Source of the DNA: an uncultured bacterium
Lineage (GTDB): Bacteria; Bacillota; Clostridia; Oscillospirales; Oscillospiraceae
Assembly: GCA_945873205.1 (NCBI GenBank)
Contig: CAMCCC010000009.1
Location: 1 to 64,000, forward strand
DNA length: 64,000 nucleotides
Direction of reading: 5' to 3'
The position numbers and the translations under genes were made by a program. Shown here piece after piece: positions 36,343 through 44,836 of the stretch; the stretch's first letter is position 1, and every line of letters begins with the position of its first letter. The notes beneath the pieces were generated by a model. It searched no databases, was not told where the DNA came from, and worked only from the letters and a program-made list of their open reading frames with translations.

Positions 36343-37263
36343 TCATTCCTCCATTACATGTAGCGCGCGAATCTGCGGGTTTTCGATGTGTTCCATGAGA
36401 TCATGGGCGTGGGGTTCCAGATAATCCCAGCTGCCGCAGGTGAGCCTTTGGCGGCGCAGCTCCCCCACCACCTGGGCGCAGATATCCTCCACCACCTGGG
36501 CTTTCAGGGTCTGGCCTTCCGGGTCGTTCTCTCCGGTCAGGAGAAACTCCAGGGCCTCCTTCATATTGCCCAGAATGGTCAATTCCTCCATGGCACGGAA
36601 CTGCCATTTGTAATAGGGCATGTGGCGTCGGTTCAGCAGAAAAACGGCGGCGCAGGCGGCGTTGACGAATTCCGTCATGGCCAGCATGGCGCTGCCCGGC
36701 TGGCCGTGCCTGAGGCAGCGGGAATAATTATACTGCCCCGCCTGGGCCATGGTGATCAGCTTGGCGGCCAGCCGCTTTTTCCGCACATCCTCCGGCATGC
36801 CGGTGAGAATCTGCTGCCGGATGGCGGAGAAGCTGCCCTGGTCGTCCCGCCAGACCTGGCCGTTGCTGGCCTCCGCCAGGGCGTGGCTGGGCAGGTAGAG
36901 CCAGGCCTGCCAGGTCTCCGGCGCACCGGGGCCGCCGGTATAGCGGCGGTAAAAATCACTGATGCGGCGCACCCCCCGGTTCTGCTCCGCCAGGGCGCTG
37001 CGCTCTCCAGCGCCGGATTTCAGTTCCCGGTAGGCCCGGCTCAGTTCCAGGCCGATGGCCCGGTCCGTCTCGTCATCCACCCAGAGGCAGAAGCCGGGCT
37101 CAAAGTCGTGGTCGGTGGAGACAGCGTCGTCAAATCCGAAACATTCGGAGCCGTGGCCTGCCAAGCCAACGGCGATGCGGCCCTCGTACTCGGGAAAGCG
37201 GCTGTGGATCAGGTCCCGGCCCCGGGTCTCATACAGGGCGCGGGCAGCTTCAAGCCCCTGCAT
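36343..37263 (-). CDS. DUF4037 domain-containing protein
   Basis: 306 residues. The start GLAGHGSECFGFDDAVSTDHDF resembles a nucleotidyltransferase active site (GS...D.D.S.DHD), so a minimal nucleotidyltransferase activity is conceivable. The rest is helical. It overlaps the TPR gene by 14 nt and precedes the MBL gene by 3 nt. DUF4037 and TPR genes recur together in Clostridia, which suggests one complex, but no experimental role is known to me. Confidence 0.85.
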   Translation of the reverse strand: MQGLEAARALYETRGRDLIHSRFPEYEGRIAVGLAGHGSECFGFDDAVSTDHDFEPGFCLWVDDETDRAIGLELSRAYRELKSGAGERSALAEQNRGVRRISDFYRRYTGGPGAPETWQAWLYLPSHALAEASNGQVWRDDQGSFSAIRQQILTGMPEDVRKKRLAAKLITMAQAGQYNYSRCLRHGQPGSAMLAMTEFVNAACAAVFLLNRRHMPYYKWQFRAMEELTILGNMKEALEFLLTGENDPEGQTLKAQVVEDICAQVVGELRRQRLTCGSWDYLEPHAHDLMEHIENPQIRALHVMEE

Positions 37264-38074
37264 AAATCTTCGCCGCCCTTTCTTTCAGTTCTTTGGCGTA
37301 GAGGAAGTAGCCCAGATAATCAAAGCTGGGGGCGCATTTGGAGATGGTGAAGGCATGGTAGCCGTCCCGGGGCAGCTGGGGGTCGTTCAGCAAGTCCCAG
37401 GCCCGCTCCACACATTCTTCGATGCGGGGGTCCTCCGGGTTCTGCTTGTCGTACATCTCCGCCAGGTTGCAGTAAGTGACGGCCATGTCGTTGCCGGGGG
37501 CTTCGCAATGCCGGATGACGCCCAGAGCCAGCCGGAAATACTGCTCCGCCTGGGCATAATCCGCCACATCGGCATAGGACAGGGCCATGTTGTTATAGAG
37601 CCCGGCGAAGCGGTAGTCCATGGGGTCCAGCTTCTGGGCGTAGACACGGCACACATGGCAGAACAGGGGGATGGACTCCGCCGCCCGGCCGAAGCACTTC
37701 ATGGTGGTGGCGGCGTTGAGCATGACGGTGGCGCCGGAGAGGGTCTCCCCCATATGGTGCCGGCGGATGAGGGCCAGGGCATGGTCCACCGCCGCCAGGC
37801 CCTTTTCCCGGTTGGCACTGCGCCGGTACTGGCCCAGCAGCTCGCTGGTGAAGGACAGCTCCGCCCGCCAGTCGCCGCAGTCCCTGGCCTTCTGCTGCCA
37901 GGCTTCCAGAAAGCCCTCGGCCTCCGCCTCCCGGCCCTGGGCATAAAAGCCGTCCAGCTCCCGGATCACATCCTGCACCGGCAGAGACACCGGGCAGGGG
38001 CTGTTGTCCGGCGTGCCGGTGTAGGCAGAGGCGTCAAAGGGGCAGCAGGGCTCCTGATAATCGGTAAGTTCCAT
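37250..38074 (-). CDS. Tetratricopeptide repeat protein
   Basis: 274 residues with at least three TPR-like helix pairs, among them GLYNNMALSYADVADYAQAE and TYCNLAEMYDKQNPED. TPRs build scaffolds for protein binding. ATG at 38074 has GAGAGG 8 nt upstream; the frame is open 25 codons further without a signal. First gene of the operon with DUF4037 and MBL genes, divergent from the DUF255 gene. Confidence 0.85.
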   Translation of the reverse strand: MELTDYQEPCCPFDASAYTGTPDNSPCPVSLPVQDVIRELDGFYAQGREAEAEGFLEAWQQKARDCGDWRAELSFTSELLGQYRRSANREKGLAAVDHALALIRRHHMGETLSGATVMLNAATTMKCFGRAAESIPLFCHVCRVYAQKLDPMDYRFAGLYNNMALSYADVADYAQAEQYFRLALGVIRHCEAPGNDMAVTYCNLAEMYDKQNPEDPRIEECVERAWDLLNDPQLPRDGYHAFTISKCAPSFDYLGYFLYAKELKERAAKIYAGA

Positions 38075-38087
38075 TTTGTTTCCTCTC

Positions 38088-38117
38088 TTGAAAGGCTGAT
38101 AGCGCTTGGTGTATAAT
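38088..38117 (+). promoter_or_regulatory. Promoter of the DUF255 gene
   Basis: TTGAAA (38088-38093), 18-bp spacer, TATAAT (38112-38117), 50 bp before the start. Confidence 0.75.
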
Positions 38118-38166
38118 ACTGCTATTATTTCAAATGCTAACACAAACAATCATTGGAGGCTGTGGC

Positions 38167-40149
38167 ATGAGCAACAGTTTAAGTAAGGAGCGTTCCCCCT
38201 ATCTGCGCCAGCACAGTGAAAACCCGGTGGACTGGCTGCCCTGGGGGCCGGAAGCATTTTACAAAGCGGAGCAGGAGGACAAGCCCATCTTCCTGTCCAT
38301 CGGTTATTCCACCTGTCACTGGTGCCATGTGATGGCCCATGAGAGCTTTGAGAACGAGCAGGTGGCGGCGCTGCTGAACCGTTACTATGTGCCGGTGAAG
38401 GTGGACCGGGAGGAGCGGCCCGATGTGGACAGCGTGTATATGAAGGTGTGCATGGCCCTCACCGGCAACGGCGGCTGGCCCCTGACCATCATCATGACGC
38501 CGGACCGGCTGCCCTTTTTTGCCGGCACCTATATTCCCCGGGAAAGCCGGCATGGCCAGCCGGGGCTGATCCCCCTGCTGGGGGCCATCGCGGCCAAGTG
38601 GGACCGGGACCGGGAGGACCTGCTCTCCACCGCCGATGAGGTGCGGGATTTTGTCCGCCGGGAAGCGGCCCTCTCCCCTGCCCAGCCGGGGGCGGACAAG
38701 CTGGAGGCAGCGGCGGCGCAGCTGAGCCGGGCCTATGATGAGGAATACGGCGGCTTCGGCACCGCGCCCAAGTTCCCTTCCCCCCATGACCTGCTGTTCC
38801 TGCTGCGGATGGCTTACTACACCAAGGACAAAAAATACCGCCAGATGGCGGACAACAGCCTGCGGCAGATGTACCGGGGCGGCATCTATGACCATTTCGG
38901 CGGCGGCTTCTCCCGCTATTCTACCGACCGGGAGTGGCTGGCCCCTCACTTTGAAAAGACGCTTTATGATAACGCCCTGCTGGCCCTGGTGTACACCGAG
39001 GCCTGGCAGGATGGGCACATCGCCCTGTACCGCAGCGTGGCGGAGAGCACCCTGGACTACTGTCTGCGGGAGTTGAAGGGAGAACAGGGCGGCTTCTGCT
39101 GCGGCCAGGACGCGGACAGCGGCGGCGTGGAAGGGGCCTATTACCTGTTCACCCCGGAGGAGGTGAAGTCCGTGCTGGGGGAGGACGCGGGGCGGCACTT
39201 CTGCAACTGCTACGACATCACAGAAGAAGGCAACTTCCATGGCAAGAGCATCCCCAACCTGCTGCTGAACAACCGCTGGAACTTTGTGCCGGAGGGCTAT
39301 GAGGAATACCGGGAGCGGCTGCGCCTGTACCGGGAGCAGCGGATGCCTCTTGGCACCGACAACAAGATCCTCACCGCCTGGAACGGCCTGATGCTGATGG
39401 CCCTGAGCCGGGCGGCCTGGGCCTTCAAGGACAAGCGCTACCTGATGGAGGCCAGGGAGCTGGCGGACTTCATGGCGGAAAAGCTCTATGAGGAGGAGCG
39501 GCTGAAGGCCCGCTACTGCGAGGGCGAGCTGCGCTTTGACGCCCAGCTGGACGACTACGCCTTTTACGGTCTGGGGCTTTTGGAGCTGTACCGGGCGGAC
39601 TTTGAGGCCTGGCGCATTGCTGCAGCGGAAAAGCTGGCCCTGGAGATTCAGAGCCGCTTTGCCGACGAGAAGGGCGGCTTCTTTAAGACCGCTTCCGACG
39701 CGGAGCAGCTGTTTGTCCGGCCCAAGGAAATCTACGACGGGGCCATGCCCTCCGGCAACAGCGGCGCCTGCCTGCTGTTCGCCCAGCTGGCCCGGCTGAC
39801 CGGCAAGGCGGAATGGCAGGAGGCGGCGGACAAGCAGCTAAGCTTCCTCTGCGGCGCCTGCGAGGCGGCCCCTGCCGGCTGCGCCTTTGGCTATCTGCCC
39901 ATGATGGAGGCAGTGTACGGCAGCCGGGAACTGGTTTTTGCCCTGGCGGACGAGAAGCACCCGGACGAGCTGGAGGCCGTGCTGGCCCATTACGCCCCGG
40001 AGCTGACGGTGCTGAAAAAATCCCCGGCCAACGCCGCGCTGCTGGCGGAGCTGGCCCCCTTTACCGAGGGGATGGAGCCGCAAAACGGCAAGGCCGCCTA
40101 TTATATCTGCAAAGACGGCGCCTGCTCCCTACCGGTGACGGAGCTGTAA
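38167..40149 (+). CDS. Thioredoxin domain-containing protein (DUF255/YyaL, spermatogenesis-associated protein 20-like)
   Basis: 660 residues, full length: thioredoxin-like domain (about 4-165) with the active-site motif STCHWCHVM, then an alpha/alpha toroid like N-acylglucosamine epimerases (about 180-640). The family is wide but its reaction is unproven; redox or sugar-isomerase roles have been suggested. ATG at 38167 has GGAGG 7 nt upstream; an in-frame GTG/TTG start 33 nt earlier lacks it. Divergent from the TPR operon. Both cysteines of CxxC are present. Confidence 0.92.
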   Translation: MSNSLSKERSPYLRQHSENPVDWLPWGPEAFYKAEQEDKPIFLSIGYSTCHWCHVMAHESFENEQVAALLNRYYVPVKVDREERPDVDSVYMKVCMALTGNGGWPLTIIMTPDRLPFFAGTYIPRESRHGQPGLIPLLGAIAAKWDRDREDLLSTADEVRDFVRREAALSPAQPGADKLEAAAAQLSRAYDEEYGGFGTAPKFPSPHDLLFLLRMAYYTKDKKYRQMADNSLRQMYRGGIYDHFGGGFSRYSTDREWLAPHFEKTLYDNALLALVYTEAWQDGHIALYRSVAESTLDYCLRELKGEQGGFCCGQDADSGGVEGAYYLFTPEEVKSVLGEDAGRHFCNCYDITEEGNFHGKSIPNLLLNNRWNFVPEGYEEYRERLRLYREQRMPLGTDNKILTAWNGLMLMALSRAAWAFKDKRYLMEARELADFMAEKLYEEERLKARYCEGELRFDAQLDDYAFYGLGLLELYRADFEAWRIAAAEKLALEIQSRFADEKGGFFKTASDAEQLFVRPKEIYDGAMPSGNSGACLLFAQLARLTGKAEWQEAADKQLSFLCGACEAAPAGCAFGYLPMMEAVYGSRELVFALADEKHPDELEAVLAHYAPELTVLKKSPANAALLAELAPFTEGMEPQNGKAAYYICKDGACSLPVTEL

Positions 40150-40187
40150 GGGAAGCCAATCCTTCTGCGGCAAAGTGTGGAGTATTT

Positions 40188-40238
40188 CCACCTCATCAGT
40201 CAGCCTGCGGCTGACAGCTTCCCCTCAAGGGGAAGCCG
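40188..40238. repeat. Palindromic dispersed repeat A, half copy
   Basis: Holds CCACCTCATCAGTCAGCCTG and CTTCCCCTCAAGGGGAAG, the other half of repeat A from that seen at 31990-32045. It sits directly in front of a terminator. Confidence 0.8.
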
Positions 40239-40240
40239 AT

Positions 40241-40274
40241 AAAAAAAGGAACTGCGTCAGGCAGTTCCTTTTTT
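40241..40274. terminator. Terminator overlapping the end of the DMT transporter gene
   Basis: AAAAAAAGGAACTGC/GCAGTTCCTTTTTT with a 5-nt loop. It includes the stop codon of the transporter gene and can serve both convergent genes. Confidence 0.88.
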
Positions 40275-41129
40275 GCGTCCGATTTGGATGTGGCCGGAGT
40301 TGATGAAGGCCAGGAGAATGATGACGCCATAGCCCAGGAAGCTGAGGGCATCGGGAATCTGGCCGAAGATGAAAAAGCCCAGCAGAGCGGAGAAGATGAT
40401 CTGGGAATAGTCATAGACCGAGATTTCCCGGGCGGGGGCAAAGGTATAGGCGGCGGTGATGCTGAACTGGCCGCAGGCCCCGAACACACCGCAGAGCAGC
40501 AGCCACAGCAGCTGCACCGGGCTGGGCATGGTGAAATTCAGCAGGGCCAGGGGCAGCATGGCCAGGGTGGAAAAAACAGAGAAGCAAAATACCACCAGTG
40601 TGCGGGGCGCACCGTGGGTAGTGGCACCCCGGAGGCAGGTATAGGCCCCACCGGCGGCAATGCCGCCCAGGGCGCCCACCAGAGAGGGCACCAGCTGCAG
40701 GTTGGCGGGAGAGGGCTTGATGATCAGCAGGCTGGCGGCAAAAGCCCCCAGGACGATCAGCAGCTGCCTGAGACTCATTTTCTCTTTCAGCAGCAGGGCG
40801 GAAAAGACCACCGCGAAGAAGGGGGACATCTTGTTGAGCATATTGGCGTCGGCCAGGTTGATGCGGCTGACGGCATAGAAATTGCAGACCAGGCCCAGGG
40901 TACCCAGAACGACCCGCCAGAGCACCAGGCGGCGGCTCTCCCGATTGAGTTTGGTGGGCACATGCTGGCGGACCATCATGGCACCGGCAATCAGCACCGC
41001 CACGAAGTTGCGGAAAAACGCCTTTTCAAAGGTGTTGATATCCCCCGCCAGACGTACGCAGGTGTTCATCAGCGCAAAGCTCAGCGCCGCCAGAACAATA
41101 AACAGAATCCCTTTTGATTTGCTGCTCAT
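40257..41129 (-). CDS. EamA/DMT superfamily transporter
   Basis: 290 residues with ten membrane helices in two EamA repeats (about 6-140 and 150-285). MNTCVRLAGD and ANMLNKMSPFFAVVFSALLLKE match the RhaT/EamA type. It likely exports or exchanges a metabolite such as an amino acid. ATG at 41129 has GGAGAG 3-5 nt upstream; the frame extends eleven codons into an intergenic hairpin and I exclude that part. Downstream of pfkA on the same strand. Confidence 0.88.
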   Translation of the reverse strand: MSSKSKGILFIVLAALSFALMNTCVRLAGDINTFEKAFFRNFVAVLIAGAMMVRQHVPTKLNRESRRLVLWRVVLGTLGLVCNFYAVSRINLADANMLNKMSPFFAVVFSALLLKEKMSLRQLLIVLGAFAASLLIIKPSPANLQLVPSLVGALGGIAAGGAYTCLRGATTHGAPRTLVVFCFSVFSTLAMLPLALLNFTMPSPVQLLWLLLCGVFGACGQFSITAAYTFAPAREISVYDYSQIIFSALLGFFIFGQIPDALSFLGYGVIILLAFINSGHIQIGRKKGTA

Positions 41130-41142
41130 AGTCTCTCCACAG

Positions 41143-41178
41143 AATACCCGGTGCTTGCGCACCGGGTATTGTTTTTTT
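41143..41178 (+). terminator. Hairpin between pfkA and the DMT gene, terminator-shaped on the + strand
   Basis: AATACCCGGTGC/GCACCGGGTATT with a TTGC loop and GTTTTTTTA on the + strand. On the - strand, where both neighbours are read, no U-run follows, so read-through from pfkA is expected. Confidence 0.6.
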
Positions 41179-41184
41179 ATATTC

Positions 41185-42270
41185 TCAGTCGCCCATGCAG
41201 ATGCCCAGGTCCCTGGCCACCTGAATCATGGGATGGTCCACCGGCAGGAACTTGGTGCGGCTGGCAGCCTCCTCCAGGGGAATGGAACAGATTTCCCCGT
41301 TCTGGATGGCCACCATGCGGTTATACTGGCGGTTGATGATCAGATCCGCCGCGGCGGTGCCGAACTGGGAAGCCAACACCCGGTCATAGGGGCAGGGAGG
41401 GCCGCCCCGCTGATAGTGGCCGGGCACGGTGACCCGGGTCTCCTGGCCGGTGAGGGCCTCCAGCTGGGCAGCAATCTTGTAGGACACGGTGGGATAGCTG
41501 GCGTCCTCCTTCAGGCGGCGGCGTGCCTCCTCATCCAGCACCGCGTCGTCCTTGCTGACGGCGCCCTCGGCGCAGGCCACGATGGAGAAGCTGCGGCCTT
41601 TTTTCTTCCGCCCCTCAATCAGCTGGGCCACCTTGTTCAGGTCATAGGGGATCTCCGGGATGAGAATCACGTCGGCCCCGCTGGCAATGCCGGCATTCAG
41701 GGTGAGCCAGCCGGCGTCCCGGCCCATCAGCTCCACCACAAAAATGCGGCTGTGGGAGCTGGCGGTGGAGTGTATGTAGTCAATCACATTGGTGGCAATA
41801 TCCACGGCGGACTGGAAGCCAAAGGTGGTGTCAGTGCCGTAAATGTCGTTATCGATGGTTTTGGGCAGAGTGACCACATTCATACCGGCGTCGGAGATGA
41901 GCTTGGCGCTCTTCTGGGTGCCGTTGCCGCCCATGATGACCAGGCAGTCCAGGTTCAGGCGGTTATAGGTGTCCTTCATGGCGGGGATGAGGCTGTTGCC
42001 CTCATCGTCCACAATGTCCTTGCCGGGGATATAGCGCTGGCGGGAGGTACCCAGGATGGTGCCGCCCTCGGTAAGGATGCCGGAAAAGTCCTTGGGGGTC
42101 ATGAATTTATAGTCGCTTTCGATCAGGCCCCGGTAGCCGTCATACATGCCGAAGATTTCCACATTATCCAGCTTCTCATACAGGGCCTTGCCCACGCCCC
42201 GGATGGCAGCGTTGAGACCCTGGCAATCGCCGCCGCTGGTGATCAGGGCGACACGGATCATTCTCTTCAT
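41185..42270 (-). CDS. pfkA: 6-phosphofructokinase
   Basis: 361 residues, full length. Key motifs: TSGGDCQGLN (12-20), GGNGT (114-118), PKTIDND (136-142), MGRDAGW. The catalytic Asp of TIDND is present. The residue after GGN is Gly, as in ATP enzymes, while the Lys of PKTIDND is as in pyrophosphate and some ATP 'group III' enzymes. The phosphoryl donor is therefore not certain, with ATP the more likely. It phosphorylates fructose 6-phosphate in glycolysis. Own promoter upstream. Confidence 0.95.
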   Translation of the reverse strand: MKRMIRVALITSGGDCQGLNAAIRGVGKALYEKLDNVEIFGMYDGYRGLIESDYKFMTPKDFSGILTEGGTILGTSRQRYIPGKDIVDDEGNSLIPAMKDTYNRLNLDCLVIMGGNGTQKSAKLISDAGMNVVTLPKTIDNDIYGTDTTFGFQSAVDIATNVIDYIHSTASSHSRIFVVELMGRDAGWLTLNAGIASGADVILIPEIPYDLNKVAQLIEGRKKKGRSFSIVACAEGAVSKDDAVLDEEARRRLKEDASYPTVSYKIAAQLEALTGQETRVTVPGHYQRGGPPCPYDRVLASQFGTAAADLIINRQYNRMVAIQNGEICSIPLEEAASRTKFLPVDHPMIQVARDLGICMGD

Positions 42271-42300
42271 TGCGTTACCTCCATATTCTGTCTTTATCCG

Positions 42301-42329
42301 ATATTATGCTTCTGTGCCGGATTTTGCAA
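42301..42329 (-). promoter_or_regulatory. Promoter of pfkA
   Basis: On the - strand TTGCAA (42329-42324), 17-bp spacer, TAATAT (42306-42301), 30 bp before the start. Confidence 0.65.
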
Positions 42330-42375
42330 TGGGCATTTCATACAATTTATTGCGCTGCTGTACTTTTTCCGGTTT

Positions 42376-43080
42376 TCAGGCGCCGTAAAAACTGAGATCG
42401 TTCATGGCCCTGGCCAGCACCTCATGGGTCTGCCGCTCCAGCTCCGGGTAGTCCCGGTTCAGCAGGGCGGAGTACAGCGCCAGCTTGATGCGGTACAGGG
42501 CCTCGATCCCGGAACGCTTGCAGTACAGGCCCCAGAGATACTCGCTCTGAGGCTTGAAGGAGTGGTACAGCAGGGGCAGCAGCACATTGCCCGACAGCAC
42601 CGCCAGCTCATGATGGAAGCAGAAAACCCGCTCCGCCGCTTCTTCATTATCCCGGGCTTCCCGGATGGACTCCAGCACGGGGGAAAGGCTTTCCAGCTCC
42701 TCATCGCCGCATTTGGCCAGCACCAGCTTCAGGCACAGCAGCTCCAGCGCTTCCCGCACCTCCAGCAGGGACTTCACCTCGCTGCGGCGCAGGGCGCCGC
42801 CGTTATAGCGCATGATGGCCACCAGCGTTTCCACCGTACCCCGGCGGCGGTAGTCGCTGACATAGACGCCCTGACGGACTTTGATCTCCACGAAGCCCAG
42901 CTTCTCCAGCTCCACCAGCCCGGCGGAGATCACCGGCCGGGAAACCCCCATCCGCAGGCTCAGCTCCCGGGCGGGAGGCAGCTGCTCCCCCACCGTCAGC
43001 TCGCCGGAGAGGATCATATTCTCGATCTGCTGCACGAACAGGTCCGTCAGGGAAAGGGTCTCAATTCTGGTAAAGCCCAT
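42376..43080 (-). CDS. GntR family transcriptional regulator (FadR subfamily)
   Basis: 234 residues: winged HTH (about 10-78, ELSLRMGVSRPVISAGLVELEKLG) and an FCD-type helical domain (about 95-225). Divergent from a two-gene redox operon, with identical palindromes before each gene. It most likely represses both itself and the oxidoreductases until a small acid binds. FCD metal-binding Asp and His residues (EVREALE, CFHHELAVLS) are visible. RBS AGGAGG, 6 nt. Confidence 0.92.
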   Translation of the reverse strand: MGFTRIETLSLTDLFVQQIENMILSGELTVGEQLPPARELSLRMGVSRPVISAGLVELEKLGFVEIKVRQGVYVSDYRRRGTVETLVAIMRYNGGALRRSEVKSLLEVREALELLCLKLVLAKCGDEELESLSPVLESIREARDNEEAAERVFCFHHELAVLSGNVLLPLLYHSFKPQSEYLWGLYCKRSGIEALYRIKLALYSALLNRDYPELERQTHEVLARAMNDLSFYGA

Positions 43081-43102
43081 GGGTCATTCCTCCTGAATGT
43101 AG

Positions 43103-43115
43103 CTGGTATTACCAG
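43103..43115. promoter_or_regulatory. GntR operator 1
   Basis: CTGGTATTACCAG, whose core TGGTATTACCA is the exact reverse complement of the core of operator 2. It lies downstream of the regulator's own -10 box, just before its RBS. Confidence 0.82.
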
Positions 43116-43129
43116 CAGTTTTCATTTTC

Positions 43130-43158
43130 AATCTATCAGCAATTTGCCCTGTTGTCAA
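43130..43158 (-). promoter_or_regulatory. Promoter of the GntR gene
   Basis: On the - strand TTGACA (43158-43153), 17-bp spacer, TAGATT (43135-43130). Confidence 0.78.
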
Positions 43159-43208
43159 GGTCAGTATTGCCAAAAACGCTGATTTTTCGTTCTTAGTATG
43201 TGAAGTAA

Positions 43209-43238
43209 TTGACAATTTCATGGAGAGAAGCATATACT
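43209..43238 (+). promoter_or_regulatory. Promoter of the redox operon
   Basis: TTGACA (43209-43214), 18-bp spacer, TATACT (43233-43238). Operator 2 begins 16 bp after the -10 box. Confidence 0.82.
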
Positions 43239-43254
43239 TATTTTATCAGCAATA

Positions 43255-43266
43255 CTGGTAATACCA
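43255..43266. promoter_or_regulatory. GntR operator 2
   Basis: CTGGTAATACCA, with the same 11-bp core as operator 1. Its position just after the expected transcription start fits repression. Confidence 0.82.
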
Positions 43267-43289
43267 CAACACTGTAAGGAGGAATTGAT

Positions 43290-44834
43290 ATGCCAAAATT
43301 TGACGCCGTTGTCATCGGCGCCGGAAACGGCGGTCTGGCCGCAGCCTGCCGGCTGGCCCTGGCCGGGAAAAAGACCCTGTTGGTGGAGCAGCACAATCTG
43401 CCGGGCGGCGTGGCCTCCAGCTTCCGCAGAGGCCGCTTTGAGTTTGAGACGGCACTCCACGAGCTGTGTGAGTTTGGCAGCGAGGACAATCCCGGCGGCT
43501 GCCGGCTCACCATTGTCAATGACTACGGGCTGGACATTCCCTGGCACATGGTGCCGGACAACTTCCGGGTCATTACCACCGCCAGCGACGGCAAGACCCA
43601 CATTGACGCCACCCTCCCCTGCGGCCGCCAGGCCTTTACCGACGAGATGGAACGGCTGGTTCCCGGCTGCCGGGCCTCGGTGGAAGCCTTCTTCGACCTG
43701 GGGGCCGAGACCCTGGCCGCCGGCAAGTACATGACCGCTGCTGCCGGCAAGGTGGACAGCAAGTACATGCAGGAGCACTTCCCCAACTTCCTGCGCACCG
43801 CCGCCTACCCGGTGAACACGGTGCTGAAAAAGGCGCTGAAAATGCCCGAACTTGCCCGGGACATCATGAACACCTACTGGGGCTATCTGGGGGTGGACGC
43901 AGATCACCTCAGCTTCATGCAGTATGTGAATATGGTGTGCCTCTATGTAAACCACGGCGCCTGGATCCCGGAAAAGACCAGCAACCAGCTGACCACCGGC
44001 CTGCTGGAGCGGTTCCGGGCCATGGGCGGCACCGCCTGGTTCAACTGCCGGGCAGAGGAGATTCTGTTCGATGAAGAGGAGCATGTCTGCGGCCTGCGCA
44101 CCACGGCAGGCGTGGTGGAGACCCGGCACATCGTCTGCAACGCCAACCCCACCATGGTCTACGCCAACATGGTTCCGGAGCACATCGTGCCTGACCGGGA
44201 GCGGAAGCTGGCCGGCGCGCGGCGGTACTCCGCCCGGATGTTCGTGGTCTACATGGGGCTCAACAAATCCGCCGAAGAGCTGGGTCTAAAGGACTACAGC
44301 TACTTCCTGCCCCAGTCTGCCGACTCGGTGAAGGAGTACGAGAGTCTCAAGCGGATTGAAACCAACAAGTACAACATCGCTTTGTGCTACAACGTGGTCA
44401 ACCCCAAGGCCTCCCCGGAGGGCACCTGCATCGTGTCCCTCACCACCACCTATATGGAGGACTGCTGGGGCGAGATCGACCCCAAGGACTATGTGAAGAA
44501 AAAGAACGAAGTGGCCTCCGACATGATCGACTGGTTCGAGGAAAAGACCGGCATCATCATCCGGCCCTACATTGAGGAGTTCGAGGTGGCCACACCCTGG
44601 ACCTTCTGCCACTACGCCTCCGTTCCCGAAGGGGCGGCCTACGGCTATGAGCTGCGGGATTGGGACAACATGATGCCCCGCATGGCCATGATGCGGGAGG
44701 AATACCCGGTGAAGGGCCTGAAGTTCTGCGGCGCATCCAGCATCCGGGGCGACGGCTTCAACTCCGCCATCTTCAGCGGCGACACCATCGCCAAGCTGAC
44801 CATTTCCGAGATCAATGCAGAGGAGGCTAAGTAA
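43290..44834 (+). CDS. Phytoene desaturase-like NAD(P)/FAD-dependent oxidoreductase
   Basis: 514 residues. FAD-binding motif VIGAGNGGLAAACRLALAGK at 7-26, then LVEQHNLPGGVASSFRRG, and a C-terminal FAD contact around GASSIRGDGFNSAIFSG. The fold is that of CrtI/retinol-saturase-type enzymes, but no carotenoid gene is near. AAGGAGG lies 7 nt before ATG. The next gene follows by 2 nt and encodes a flavin/2Fe-2S reductase that could feed it electrons from NAD(P)H. Substrate unknown; desaturation or reduction of a hydrophobic or aromatic compound is plausible. Confidence 0.88.
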   Translation: MPKFDAVVIGAGNGGLAAACRLALAGKKTLLVEQHNLPGGVASSFRRGRFEFETALHELCEFGSEDNPGGCRLTIVNDYGLDIPWHMVPDNFRVITTASDGKTHIDATLPCGRQAFTDEMERLVPGCRASVEAFFDLGAETLAAGKYMTAAAGKVDSKYMQEHFPNFLRTAAYPVNTVLKKALKMPELARDIMNTYWGYLGVDADHLSFMQYVNMVCLYVNHGAWIPEKTSNQLTTGLLERFRAMGGTAWFNCRAEEILFDEEEHVCGLRTTAGVVETRHIVCNANPTMVYANMVPEHIVPDRERKLAGARRYSARMFVVYMGLNKSAEELGLKDYSYFLPQSADSVKEYESLKRIETNKYNIALCYNVVNPKASPEGTCIVSLTTTYMEDCWGEIDPKDYVKKKNEVASDMIDWFEEKTGIIIRPYIEEFEVATPWTFCHYASVPEGAAYGYELRDWDNMMPRMAMMREEYPVKGLKFCGASSIRGDGFNSAIFSGDTIAKLTISEINAEEAK

Positions 44835-44836
44835 AG

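Noticed and set aside
40882-43182. 766-codon open frame antisense to pfkA and the GntR gene
   Set aside because: It crosses several genes, their intergenic regions and promoters, and its translation is composed of His/Gln/Gly-rich shadow sequence.
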